Shown: in pieces, positions 42,096 through 50,678 of the stretch
How positions within the stretch are numbered: the stretch's first letter is position 1
Layout of the letters: each line of letters begins with the position of its first letter
Source of the DNA: CALINF01 sp039990395
Lineage (GTDB): Bacteria > Pseudomonadota > Gammaproteobacteria > Pseudomonadales > Halieaceae
Assembly (NCBI GenBank): GCA_039990395.1
Contig: JBDXFZ010000139.1
Location: 62,001 to 126,000 of the forward strand
DNA length: 64,000 nt
Direction: 5' to 3'
Position numbers and translations under genes: made by a program
The notes under the pieces: model-generated
Seen by the model: the letters and a program-made list of their open reading frames with translations, nothing else
What the model was told of the DNA's origin: nothing
Databases searched by the model: none

Positions 42096-45092
42096 ATGCC
42101 TGGCATTGGTCGGCAATCACTGAAACCCTCCAAGCGATGGCTGCAGTCATGGCTCCTCCTTCTATCGGTGGCCGTCAACTGTTGGTCAGCACACACATTC
42201 GCATCAGTCGATGACAGTTCAGTGTTCGATATTGACGCTGGCCAACTCTCCTCTGCCTTAATCGAATTCAGCCGCCAAAGCGGGCTGTACATTGTTTTCT
42301 CAGACAAACTCACCCGACATCTTCAGGTTGATGCTGTCGTCGGTAAGCAGACAAACAAAAGCGCACTGGAAAAATTGCTGAATCGCTCAGGGCTGGACTG
42401 GGAAGCGATGGATGATCACATCATCGCGGTGTTTGAGGCATCGTGTGCAGACAACAGCAGCAATCCTCAGGATTGTCCAGACTCCTCGGCCACGCTCGCA
42501 AACTACCCGCTCTACACACCAGGAATAGAAGAAACATATATCTATGGCAACCGCACTACCGGCTCACGTATTAGGCGCTCGGACTACCTGGGTGCTGCAC
42601 CGGTCGAAGTCATCTCTGCGCCTGATATCGAGTCGAGTGGCGCTCAAACGCTGGGGGAGATACTCAAGTTTGTACCCGCAGTGGCAGGCAACGCTATAAG
42701 TACCGCTATTTCCAACGGCGGCGACGGCACCGCCACAGTCACTCTGCGCGGCTTACCCGCAAGCAATACGCTTGTTTTGATCAATGGTCGACGTGTGGCG
42801 AACGACGGACTGGCGGGTGAGGCTGTGGACCTCAACAGCATTCCGCCGGCTGCCGTTGAGCGCATCGAAATTCTTAAGGATGGCGCTTCGGCGGTTTATG
42901 GGTCGGACGCCATCGCGGGCGTGGTGAACGTCATCATGAAGCGGGACTTTCGCGGCTTTCTCGCTGAGACTTTCTACGGTGAGGCGTCACGAGGCGACCT
43001 GAAAACCCAAACCCACACGGTACAGTATGGTACCGCGCTGCCTAACGGATCATTCTTTGTGTCTGCCTCGGCTTACGATCAGGATCCCATTTACAGTCGA
43101 GACCGAAGCGTATCGCGCAGCGCCGATACTCGTTTGCGCGGCGGCACTGACCAACGCTCCAGCGCGACACCCGCCAGCCGTGTTGTACTCTCTGATGGTT
43201 CAACTCTGATTGCTACAAATAGTGGCTATCGAGCAGCAATGGATGAAGACCTGTTCAACTACCAAGCGTTTACCAGCGCGGTCGTGCCACTCGATCGCAG
43301 CAGCATCTACTCAAATGCGAGCTACGATATTAACGAGCAGATTACCGTTGCCATCGATGCATCGTATGTGAAGACCGAGTCCAAAGCGACGCTGGCGCCA
43401 ACACCTGTTTTTACCGGCTTTGAGCAAGAGCCAATTCCCATTGATGCAAGCAATCGGTACAACAACTTCGGCGAGACACTTCTGGACGTGCGCAGACGGT
43501 TAGTAGAATTCCCTGTGCGTACTCAGCGCAATGAATCCGAAGTCACCCGCTTTGCCGCATCGATTGAGGGCCTGTTTGATGACTGGAACTGGGATCTGGC
43601 CTATAACTGGAGCCGAAGTGAGGCAGACGAAACACTAACCAGTATCGTGAACGCCGATCGATTGCGACAGGCTCTTGGCCCAGCCAGCAATTGCCAGGGC
43701 GCAGACATCGACGGCTGTGTACCTGTGAACCTATTGGGCACACCGAGCTCCATCACCCACGATCAGGTGGACTTCATCCGCACCAAAGGCGATGTCAGCG
43801 GCTACTCAACGTTGTCGAGTCTGAGCGCCAGTGCGAGTAACGCAGTACTCAGTTTGCCCTACGGGCGAGGTAATCTTGCATTCGGCTTTGAGTACCGCAA
43901 CGAAGCCACCAGCAAGCGTCCCGACCAACTCATCGCCAACACCGGCACCATCGGCGGCAATAACTTTGAGCTGACTCGGGGTGATCGCGACATCATCGAA
44001 TTCTTTTCTGAGGTGACCCTACCTGCATGGCGAAGCAGCACGACTTCGCTAGGCCTGGATGTAGAGGCGGCGCTTAGATATTCCGACTACTCCGACTTTG
44101 GCAACAACACCTCACCCAAGCTCGGCCTTGTCTTTCGCGTGGGCAATGCCGTGCTGTTAAGAACCACGTACGCCAGAGGGTTTCGTGCACCCAGTCTGAA
44201 CGAGCTTTATGCGGGTGTCACCGAAGATCAATCATTTATCAGCGACCCTTGCACAGTGGCGCAAAATGTTGGGGTATTGCCGGGTTGCGTTGTGCAGGCA
44301 GACCCAACGCGAAATCAATTTTTGACCGAGAAAGGGGGCAATTCGGGGCTGGATGCAGAGCAGTCTGAAAGCTACGGGGCAGGCATTGTCTGGACGCCGA
44401 CAGCCGCAGGCGGACTTACATTGACGGCGGACCTATTTCAGATAGAACAAACAGACGTGGTGTCCTCCAGCGCGCAGTTTATCGTCAGTCAGAACGCTCG
44501 TTCCGGCGCCTTCGCTGACCATGTGCAACGTGACCCGGCCGGCAATTTGGTCCTGATCACAGCAAACAATATTAATGTGGGTCGCCGCAAGGTGCGCGGC
44601 GCAGACTTTACAGCTCGCTATATTGTGCCGGATTCCCGCTGGGGCAAATTCATACTGGCCAGCAGCGTGACTTATATCGACGAGTATCTGGCACGTCTGG
44701 ATGCCTCCTCACAGGAAATTGACTTCGCCGGTACCTTCCGCGATGAAGCATCTGAAGGTCTGGGTGGTATTCCGCAATGGAAAGGTCAGGCAAATTTGCG
44801 CTGGATACGCAAACGCTGGCAGGCAGGCTACGAGATTCATTTCGTCGACGCCATGGAAGAGCTGCAGCCGGGTACCAATATCAAAAAAGAGATCGACAGC
44901 TGGGCAGTGCACGACCTGCAGGCGAGCTATAACTTTGATCTCTTACGGGGACTCCGCTGGACTCTCGGGATCGACAATCTGATGGACACGAGCGCGCCAC
45001 TGGCTGTCTCCGCCTTTAATGACAATATAGACGGCCGTTCACACGAGCTGCGTGGCCGTTATTGGTACACAAAGCTCAGTCAGCGCTTTTGA
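42096..45092 (+). CDS. TonB-dependent receptor with STN signalling domain
   Basis: A 998-residue outer-membrane receptor. Signal peptide up to about residue 36. An STN (secretin/TonB N-terminal) domain from about 40 to 115, with FDIDAGQLSSALIEFSRQSG, contacts the FecR protein. TonB-box-like IEETYIYGNRT near 150 precedes the plug (GAAPVEVISAPDIESSGAQT, VLINGRRVAND, GASAVYGSDAIAGVVNVIMK), then the 22-strand barrel ending YWYTKLSQRF. The cargo is unknown; this receptor class takes up peptides, siderophores or glycans. ATG at 42096 with CCGGAGTC upstream. Confidence 0.93.
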   Translation: MPGIGRQSLKPSKRWLQSWLLLLSVAVNCWSAHTFASVDDSSVFDIDAGQLSSALIEFSRQSGLYIVFSDKLTRHLQVDAVVGKQTNKSALEKLLNRSGLDWEAMDDHIIAVFEASCADNSSNPQDCPDSSATLANYPLYTPGIEETYIYGNRTTGSRIRRSDYLGAAPVEVISAPDIESSGAQTLGEILKFVPAVAGNAISTAISNGGDGTATVTLRGLPASNTLVLINGRRVANDGLAGEAVDLNSIPPAAVERIEILKDGASAVYGSDAIAGVVNVIMKRDFRGFLAETFYGEASRGDLKTQTHTVQYGTALPNGSFFVSASAYDQDPIYSRDRSVSRSADTRLRGGTDQRSSATPASRVVLSDGSTLIATNSGYRAAMDEDLFNYQAFTSAVVPLDRSSIYSNASYDINEQITVAIDASYVKTESKATLAPTPVFTGFEQEPIPIDASNRYNNFGETLLDVRRRLVEFPVRTQRNESEVTRFAASIEGLFDDWNWDLAYNWSRSEADETLTSIVNADRLRQALGPASNCQGADIDGCVPVNLLGTPSSITHDQVDFIRTKGDVSGYSTLSSLSASASNAVLSLPYGRGNLAFGFEYRNEATSKRPDQLIANTGTIGGNNFELTRGDRDIIEFFSEVTLPAWRSSTTSLGLDVEAALRYSDYSDFGNNTSPKLGLVFRVGNAVLLRTTYARGFRAPSLNELYAGVTEDQSFISDPCTVAQNVGVLPGCVVQADPTRNQFLTEKGGNSGLDAEQSESYGAGIVWTPTAAGGLTLTADLFQIEQTDVVSSSAQFIVSQNARSGAFADHVQRDPAGNLVLITANNINVGRRKVRGADFTARYIVPDSRWGKFILASSVTYIDEYLARLDASSQEIDFAGTFRDEASEGLGGIPQWKGQANLRWIRKRWQAGYEIHFVDAMEELQPGTNIKKEIDSWAVHDLQASYNFDLLRGLRWTLGIDNLMDTSAPLAVSAFNDNIDGRSHELRGRYWYTKLSQRF

Positions 45093-45102
45093 GGAAAAAT
45101 TT

Positions 45103-46020
45103 GTGACCGAGACCCAAAATCCGTGGTCCATATATTGGGAGGGTGGTCCGCTCAACAGCTGCATCACCGGTAGTGAAGAAAAGGACGCCAAAGCAGTCGC
45201 GGATTTCTGGCAGCGTTTTGCAGCAACACTTCCGCATAATGCCCGCGCGCTGGACCTGGCTACAGGCAATGGCGCAGTTCCAGAGCAGCTACTGTCATCA
45301 CGCCCTGACCTGAAGATTACGGGTGTCGATAGCGCCAACATCAGACCGCACGACCACGTCGCCAGTGGTCATCCGTTGGCAACCGCAGACTTCCTTGCCA
45401 ATACAAACATCACCCAACTGCCATTTGACGACGGCAGCTTCGATGCCGTCACCAGCCAATTCGGACTCGAGTATTCAAACTGTCAGCTGTCCGTACCCGA
45501 AGCAGCAAGAGTGCTCGCCCCAAGCGGCCGCTTAATGTTGTTGGTCCATCACACTGACAGCGCTATTTTGCGCTCCGGCGGGCGTACGCTGCGCGAAATC
45601 AACCAGCTTACGCTTCCCGGCGGGGTGATCGATACAGTGATCGCTTATGTTCAGGGGTCCGCCAGCGTTGAGAATCTGGAGCACGCTGGCGAACGCTTTC
45701 TGGCAGAAGAAACAGCCAAAACTCGCCACGTCTCCGGGCAGATATTTGAGGGCATTAACCAGGTCATCAACGATCGTCAGCTTTATCCCGAGCGGACGGC
45801 AGCTCTGGCGCACACAATGCAGCAGCGGTTAGAGGCAGAGCGCGAACGACTCATGCAGCTGCAGCAGGCCGCAAGATCAGAACTTGGTGCAACAGAAATC
45901 ACCGAGCTGCTGACAATCGCCGGGCTATCGGCAGAAGCGCCTGTAGCCGTCACCAGTGGAGATGGCGCGTCGATAGAGAGGGTCATTATTGGCTGGCAGA
46001 TAGCTGCGAATAAGAAATAG
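45103..46020 (+). CDS. Class I SAM-dependent methyltransferase
   Basis: A 305-residue protein. The open frame begins inside the receptor gene; GTG at 45103 with GAGGAAA upstream, 10 bp after the receptor stop, is the likely start. ALDLATGNGAVPEQLL is the SAM-binding loop, and LPFDDGSFDAVTSQFGLEYS is the family's post-motif. Its C-terminal half is helical (a long region around AHTMQQRLEAERERLMQLQQ) and less typical. The substrate is unknown. Its place between the receptor and SapC genes suggests it acts on cargo, or on a protein, of this locus. Confidence 0.85.
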   Translation: MTETQNPWSIYWEGGPLNSCITGSEEKDAKAVADFWQRFAATLPHNARALDLATGNGAVPEQLLSSRPDLKITGVDSANIRPHDHVASGHPLATADFLANTNITQLPFDDGSFDAVTSQFGLEYSNCQLSVPEAARVLAPSGRLMLLVHHTDSAILRSGGRTLREINQLTLPGGVIDTVIAYVQGSASVENLEHAGERFLAEETAKTRHVSGQIFEGINQVINDRQLYPERTAALAHTMQQRLEAERERLMQLQQAARSELGATEITELLTIAGLSAEAPVAVTSGDGASIERVIIGWQIAANKK

Positions 46021-46103
46021 GTGTCAGGAGGTGCTTGAAACGCTATTATGACGACTCGATCTAATCTGTCTTTTCAACTGCACCTACTCCGTTGGACTTA
46101 TCC

Positions 46104-46868
46104 ATGAATGACAATCCCGCCAGCATAAAAGTGCCTCAGGGCAGCATGTTTCTATACCAGCAACCAGAGTATCTGAACAAAGAAGACCACGAAAACCTCG
46201 GTTGGCGTACACCTGACAAACCGTTCGAGTTCACGCGCTCAGTTATGTCGGTACCACTTGTGGCCTCGGAGATAGCCTCAGCACAAAAGCACTATCCGGT
46301 TGTTTTTTCCGGCCAGGAGAACCCTGTGCCTCTGGCAGTCGTGTCCGTGATCAAAGACCGCAATATGTTTGTTGACGAAGATGGGCAATGGGACCGCAAT
46401 TGCTACATCCCCTCCTATCTGCGCCGGCACCCATTTGCGGTTGCGCGCGGTGAGGGCGATCAGTTCGCTATTGTTATCGACCGCGCGTCAAAAGGCATCA
46501 GTGAGCACCCCGAGGTTCCATTCTGGGAGGGCGAAGAGCTGTCCGAGCGAACACGTCAGATTGTCGACTTCTGCGGTCAGTTTGAAGCCGAACGCAATCG
46601 CACGCGTGACTTCACAGAAAAGCTGGCCGCGCTGGGCCTGCTCAGCGAACAGAAAGCGACTCACCCTACACCAGAAGGCGAGCGCCCTATCGCTAATTTC
46701 TTCGCTGTTAATGTGGAAAAACTGAACACGCTGCCTGAAGAGGAGATTGTGGCCATGCACGGTAATGGCTACCTGTCATTCATTTTTGCCCATCTGTTTT
46801 CTCTCGAAAACTGGGGCCGATTGATGGTGCGCAGCAACTCTATCATTGCCGAGTCGGCGAGCGCCTAA
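46104..46868 (+). CDS. SapC family protein
   Basis: A 254-residue protein of the SapC family, first described in a Campylobacter surface-layer context. Typical parts are HYPVVFSGQENPVPLAVVSV, NMFVDEDGQWDRNCYIPSYL and RRHPFAVAR. In alpha- and gammaproteobacteria SapC genes often lie beside TonB receptors together with halogenase, cupin or oxygenase genes; the function is not known. ATG at 46104. A 19-codon frame upstream (46048-46107) ends over this start. Confidence 0.88.
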   Translation: MNDNPASIKVPQGSMFLYQQPEYLNKEDHENLGWRTPDKPFEFTRSVMSVPLVASEIASAQKHYPVVFSGQENPVPLAVVSVIKDRNMFVDEDGQWDRNCYIPSYLRRHPFAVARGEGDQFAIVIDRASKGISEHPEVPFWEGEELSERTRQIVDFCGQFEAERNRTRDFTEKLAALGLLSEQKATHPTPEGERPIANFFAVNVEKLNTLPEEEIVAMHGNGYLSFIFAHLFSLENWGRLMVRSNSIIAESASA

Positions 46869-46895
46869 AGCGTTCACGCTGTGTTTTAGGCGACC

Positions 46896-48074
46896 TTGAC
46901 CACCTCGAAGAACAGCGAATTGCAGCACCAGGCATCGGTACTCGATGCATCTGTCACCGCTGCGTTTGAACGCGGAGATTATGAAGAGGGGCTTTCCGCT
47001 CTCCGCTCGCTGTCTCTACTAATACCAGACGACCCGGGCACAATTCACCGCCTTGGTGTGGTTGAAGAGCAGATCGGCGACATGCGCAAGGCATTTGAAG
47101 CACACGCGAGATGCCTCGAACTCGCGCCTGACAACCCAATCGCCTACCTATACGCTGGCTATGCTCACGCACAACAGGGCCATACCAGCGAAGCACTGAG
47201 GCTGTATTCCCTGGGGTCAGACCTGGAAAACCTGTTTCTCGACCCCGAACCCGGCGATGACCCCACTAGTATAAGGTTCCGGGATGCCTGCAAAGCACTT
47301 CGAACGCACTTCTCATCACTGCATCGGGCAAGCGTCGGCCCAGCTGCAGACTGTAAGCGAATACACGATGCTATCTGGACTCGCACGCATGACAGCCACT
47401 ATAGCTTGAGCGAGCCCGGCCAAGTGCCGCAGCTGTTTTATATCCCCTCGCTGAAACCCGCCGCATTTTTCGACTCAACTGTTTGGGAATGGTCCTCCAG
47501 ATTGGAGGCCGCTTCCGCAGATATCTGTGCCGAATTCACTCGTGCAAGTCACGTACTGGAGAACGAGGGACGCCCCTATCTCGAGGGTGAAAGCCTTGCG
47601 GGCGAGACGTTCACCAAACTACTAGGTTCAAAGAACTGGACTGCGCTGGACTTGTTTCGCGACGGCCAACCCAATCGAGCTGTTAGCGAGCATTTCCCCC
47701 TGACTCTTGCTGCACTAAATACCGTTCCTTTGTATGGACTGGACGAGACACCCTTTGAGGTATTTTTTTCAGTGCTGAAATCACAACAACATATCAAGCC
47801 GCACTATGGCCTATCCAATCACAGCCTAACGTTACACTTACCCTTAATCACGCCACATCCGGGCGAACTTACGGTTAAAGGTGAATCGCGTGATTGGAGG
47901 TTCGGCCAGCTACTGGCTTTTGATGATACCTATCTGCACGAGGCACAAAATCAGAGTGAACAAGATCGAGTCGTACTGATCTTCTCGATATGGCATCCAG
48001 AACTAAGCCCGGCTGAGCGAAGCGCAATTCAACGCAGTTTCAATGCGCGAAACGCCTGGTTGGCCGCAAGATGA
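46896..48074 (+). CDS. TPR protein with aspartyl/asparaginyl beta-hydroxylase domain
   Basis: About 392 residues. TPR helices occupy residues 14-110 (RLGVVEEQIGDMRKAFEAHA). The C-terminal domain, about 200-385, is of the AspH type: PHYGLSNHSLTLHLPL, FDDTYLHEAQNQ and FSIWHPELSPAERS align with the mammalian enzyme. Fe(II) ligands by this alignment are His314 and His348, with no acidic ligand, as in AspH. It should hydroxylate Asp/Asn or similar residues using 2-oxoglutarate and O2. The start is a TTG at 46896; no ATG is available nearby. It overlaps the next gene by 4 bp. Confidence 0.85.
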   Translation: MTTSKNSELQHQASVLDASVTAAFERGDYEEGLSALRSLSLLIPDDPGTIHRLGVVEEQIGDMRKAFEAHARCLELAPDNPIAYLYAGYAHAQQGHTSEALRLYSLGSDLENLFLDPEPGDDPTSIRFRDACKALRTHFSSLHRASVGPAADCKRIHDAIWTRTHDSHYSLSEPGQVPQLFYIPSLKPAAFFDSTVWEWSSRLEAASADICAEFTRASHVLENEGRPYLEGESLAGETFTKLLGSKNWTALDLFRDGQPNRAVSEHFPLTLAALNTVPLYGLDETPFEVFFSVLKSQQHIKPHYGLSNHSLTLHLPLITPHPGELTVKGESRDWRFGQLLAFDDTYLHEAQNQSEQDRVVLIFSIWHPELSPAERSAIQRSFNARNAWLAAR

Positions 48075-48793
48075 TGCAACTCAATGCTAAACCGGACCTC
48101 TATGCAGACACGTATGCATCACTCGGTCGTATATCGATTCCGAACTTTCTCACACCAGATTCAGCCGCCCAGCTCCATAATTGTCTGGCCACACAGGATA
48201 CGTGGAATCTTGTGTTCACTCGCGATGGTGCGCATGTAGATATTGGTGCGGATAGCCTCGATAAATGGTCTCCGGCACAACGATTACAATTCGACGCCAT
48301 AGTGCATCAGTCTGCAGAGCGTGGCTTTCAGTATCTCTATAAAAATATCCCTATCTACGACATCTACCATAAGAATCTACTGCCAGGACATCTATTCAAT
48401 CAGCTCTTCGAGTTTCTTAACGACTCCGAATTTCTCAACTTCGCCCGCCAACTAACCAGGCACCCGGAAGTCAGCTTCTGTGACGCGCAGGCAACATGCT
48501 ACGAGGCTGGCCACTTCCTGACCTGCCACGACGACGCTACCGAGGGAAAAAACCGTATTGCTGCCTTTGTACTGAACATGACACCCGACTGGAACCCCGA
48601 CTGGGGCGGCGCGCTGCAATTCTACGACGATCAGGACAATATCGAGGCCGGCTTTAAACCATCCTACAATACATTGAACGTCTTTCAGGTTCCGCGTAGG
48701 CACGCGGTAGGGATCGTCGCTCCTTTTGCTATCGGCTCACGCTTTTCAATTACCGGATGGTTCCGGTCCGGTGATGACCCCGAAGCTCGTTAG
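48071..48793 (+). CDS. 2OG-Fe(II) oxygenase, prolyl hydroxylase-like (OGFOD1/Tpa1-like)
   Basis: A 240-residue jelly-roll dioxygenase. The Fe(II) triad is His153 and Asp155 in TCHDDA and His211 in RRHAVGIV; Arg224 in SRFSITGWF binds 2-oxoglutarate. NRIAAFVLNMTPDWNPDWGG and TLNVFQVPRRHAV follow the OGFOD1/Tpa1 prolyl-hydroxylase pattern. The start is one of two ATGs overlapping the upstream stop (ATGATG), so it is coupled to the AspH-like gene. Together they give two chemically distinct hydroxylases in one transcript. The substrate is unknown. Confidence 0.85.
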   Translation: MMQLNAKPDLYADTYASLGRISIPNFLTPDSAAQLHNCLATQDTWNLVFTRDGAHVDIGADSLDKWSPAQRLQFDAIVHQSAERGFQYLYKNIPIYDIYHKNLLPGHLFNQLFEFLNDSEFLNFARQLTRHPEVSFCDAQATCYEAGHFLTCHDDATEGKNRIAAFVLNMTPDWNPDWGGALQFYDDQDNIEAGFKPSYNTLNVFQVPRRHAVGIVAPFAIGSRFSITGWFRSGDDPEAR

Positions 48794-50610
48794 GCTGGCA
48801 CCACGTCAAAGGGCGCTGTAAGCCGATAATCAGACTCATCGCACTGAATATTGTACGTGCCATGCCACGCATAGGAGGGGAACAGCGCCAGTTTTCCACA
48901 TTCAGGCCTAATAACACGCTCCACCTTCTCCCGGGCACCCAATAGCAAAGGCCCCTCTCCGAACTTGAGACAGCCCTCATTGGTGTCATTACTCCCCATT
49001 CCCTCGGGAATGTGAATGTAACACGCTGAACTGATCCAGCCCGCGGGATGGACGTGATTTACATGATAGCCCCCTGGCCCGAGTTTCACCGACCATGATC
49101 CAGAGAATTCGAATTCTTCACTCTTGCGTCGAAAGAGAGGATGCGAAGGGTCATCCGGCATAGTCGAAATATACTGACGAACTGATTGCGCAAGGCTCCA
49201 ACGATATGCCTGGATAACTGGATGCTGCTTGTGTAACAAACGCCCGGGTGTCTGTGTCCCACTGACCAAAGTTTGCCGGGTTGGTGCATTCTTGGTCGTG
49301 TGCATAGACAAGAGAACTTGCCGCAATTCCTCCAGAAACTCTTCCAGGGAACCGTAGCCGGGAGGTGTTTCTAGCGTAAATACCTGCACATCGCGTTCGT
49401 AATTTATTAGCCAATCGTAACGCGTGTCACCCATGAGTCGCCAACACAAGCTAATAAGGCCCCAATTCAACTGATTGTCTGGTTCATTATCGATGCACTG
49501 CTGAAGTAGTGCCTCTGCCTTTTGGTAGTCTCCCACCGCGATTCTGGTACGAACAAGATCGTGCACAATGTCGATAAGGAAATCATCGCCCAGAGCTTTC
49601 TCGAACTCAGCAGCAGCTTCCGGAAAGCGGCCTTGATTTGCGAGTAACTGACCGGCTAACTGATGTAACGCTGGCGAACTTCCATGGATTCGAGCCATAT
49701 TCAGCGCTTCGCCGGCTGCGAGAAAGTCTTGGCAATGGATCAGCAACTTGGCCTTGGAAGTATGCAACTGCAGGTTAGCCGAGTCAGTCGACAACGCTGC
49801 GTCCAAGCTGCTGGTAAGGTCGTCAGTTGCGCCTGTTTGCCACAGTAATTCCGACAACGTTTCATGAGCCAAGACCGAAGAAGGGTCGAGCGCAATCGCT
49901 TTGCGATAGCACTGTTCAGCGGCTTCATAATTTGTGAGTTCGAATTCCGCATTCCCTTTGTTCAGATGGATTTCTGCGATATCAGGAGCCAACTTTAATG
50001 CCCTGTCGTAGTACAGGATGGCAACTGCAGGTTGTTCCGCCAGTTTGTGACTTAAACCTATATTATGAAGCGCATTTACATAGTTCGGATTGATAGCCAG
50101 TGCTTTCTCATAGCAGTGCACTGCCTGGTCATACTGTTCCATCAACCTCTCTGCATTACCAAGTGCAGTTAGCAGAGAAACATCGTTTGGCGACACCTCA
50201 ACTAGACGGGTAAAGAGACTTCGTGCTTCCTGGTATTTTCGCCGCGCAAGTAGCACCAACCCGAGATTTTTGCTGGCCTGACCAAAATCAGGTTTGAGTT
50301 CCAGAGCAGATTTATAGTGAGTCTCCGCCTCTTCCAGCAACCCGGATTTTTTGAAAAAGTTGCCGAGGTTGTTCAATACCTCCGGCTGTGAAGGCGATAG
50401 TGCGATTGATTTTTGTAGGCTAATTATAGCGGCGGGCACTTGACCCATTCGTGACAAAGCCAGACCTTGGAGATGTAGCAAATTTGGCTCTTCGCCTATC
50501 TGCGCCATGGCCTTCTCGCAAAGTAACTCGGCTTGCCTCGGATTATTGCTTAACACAGCAGAAATCTGCTGTATCACTCCGTGAAGCTGTTGTGGACCGG
50601 TGCGTGTCAT
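48790..50610 (-). CDS. TPR repeat protein with C-terminal 2OG-Fe(II) oxygenase domain
   Basis: A 606-residue protein. Around ten tetratricopeptide repeats fill the first two thirds (for example LNNLGNFFKKSGLLEEAETH, AVHCYEKALAINPNYVNALH). The last 110 residues match the putative 2OG-FeII_Oxy_5 family: His in YHVNHVHPAGWISSACYIHI, His in LFPSYAWHGTYN, and Arg in YRLTAPFDV. The TPR part probably presents a protein substrate. The start is MTRTGPQQLHG at 50610, after the terminator of the upstream receptor gene. Convergent with, and overlapping by 4 bp, the prolyl-hydroxylase-like gene. Confidence 0.85.
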   Translation of the reverse strand: MTRTGPQQLHGVIQQISAVLSNNPRQAELLCEKAMAQIGEEPNLLHLQGLALSRMGQVPAAIISLQKSIALSPSQPEVLNNLGNFFKKSGLLEEAETHYKSALELKPDFGQASKNLGLVLLARRKYQEARSLFTRLVEVSPNDVSLLTALGNAERLMEQYDQAVHCYEKALAINPNYVNALHNIGLSHKLAEQPAVAILYYDRALKLAPDIAEIHLNKGNAEFELTNYEAAEQCYRKAIALDPSSVLAHETLSELLWQTGATDDLTSSLDAALSTDSANLQLHTSKAKLLIHCQDFLAAGEALNMARIHGSSPALHQLAGQLLANQGRFPEAAAEFEKALGDDFLIDIVHDLVRTRIAVGDYQKAEALLQQCIDNEPDNQLNWGLISLCWRLMGDTRYDWLINYERDVQVFTLETPPGYGSLEEFLEELRQVLLSMHTTKNAPTRQTLVSGTQTPGRLLHKQHPVIQAYRWSLAQSVRQYISTMPDDPSHPLFRRKSEEFEFSGSWSVKLGPGGYHVNHVHPAGWISSACYIHIPEGMGSNDTNEGCLKFGEGPLLLGAREKVERVIRPECGKLALFPSYAWHGTYNIQCDESDYRLTAPFDVVPA

Positions 50611-50624
50611 TGAATTTACTTTAA

Positions 50625-50657
50625 GCAAAAAAAAACGGCGAGCCAAGCTCGCCGTTT
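50625..50657 (-). terminator. Rho-independent terminator after the second TonB receptor gene
   Basis: On the minus strand AAACGGCGAGC, loop TTG, GCTCGCCGTTT is followed by a T run. It lies between the receptor stop at 50679 and the TPR-oxygenase start at 50610, so the oxygenase is expressed by readthrough or from an overlapping promoter. Confidence 0.92.
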
Positions 50658-50678
50658 ATCTTACCACTAAGTTTCAGC

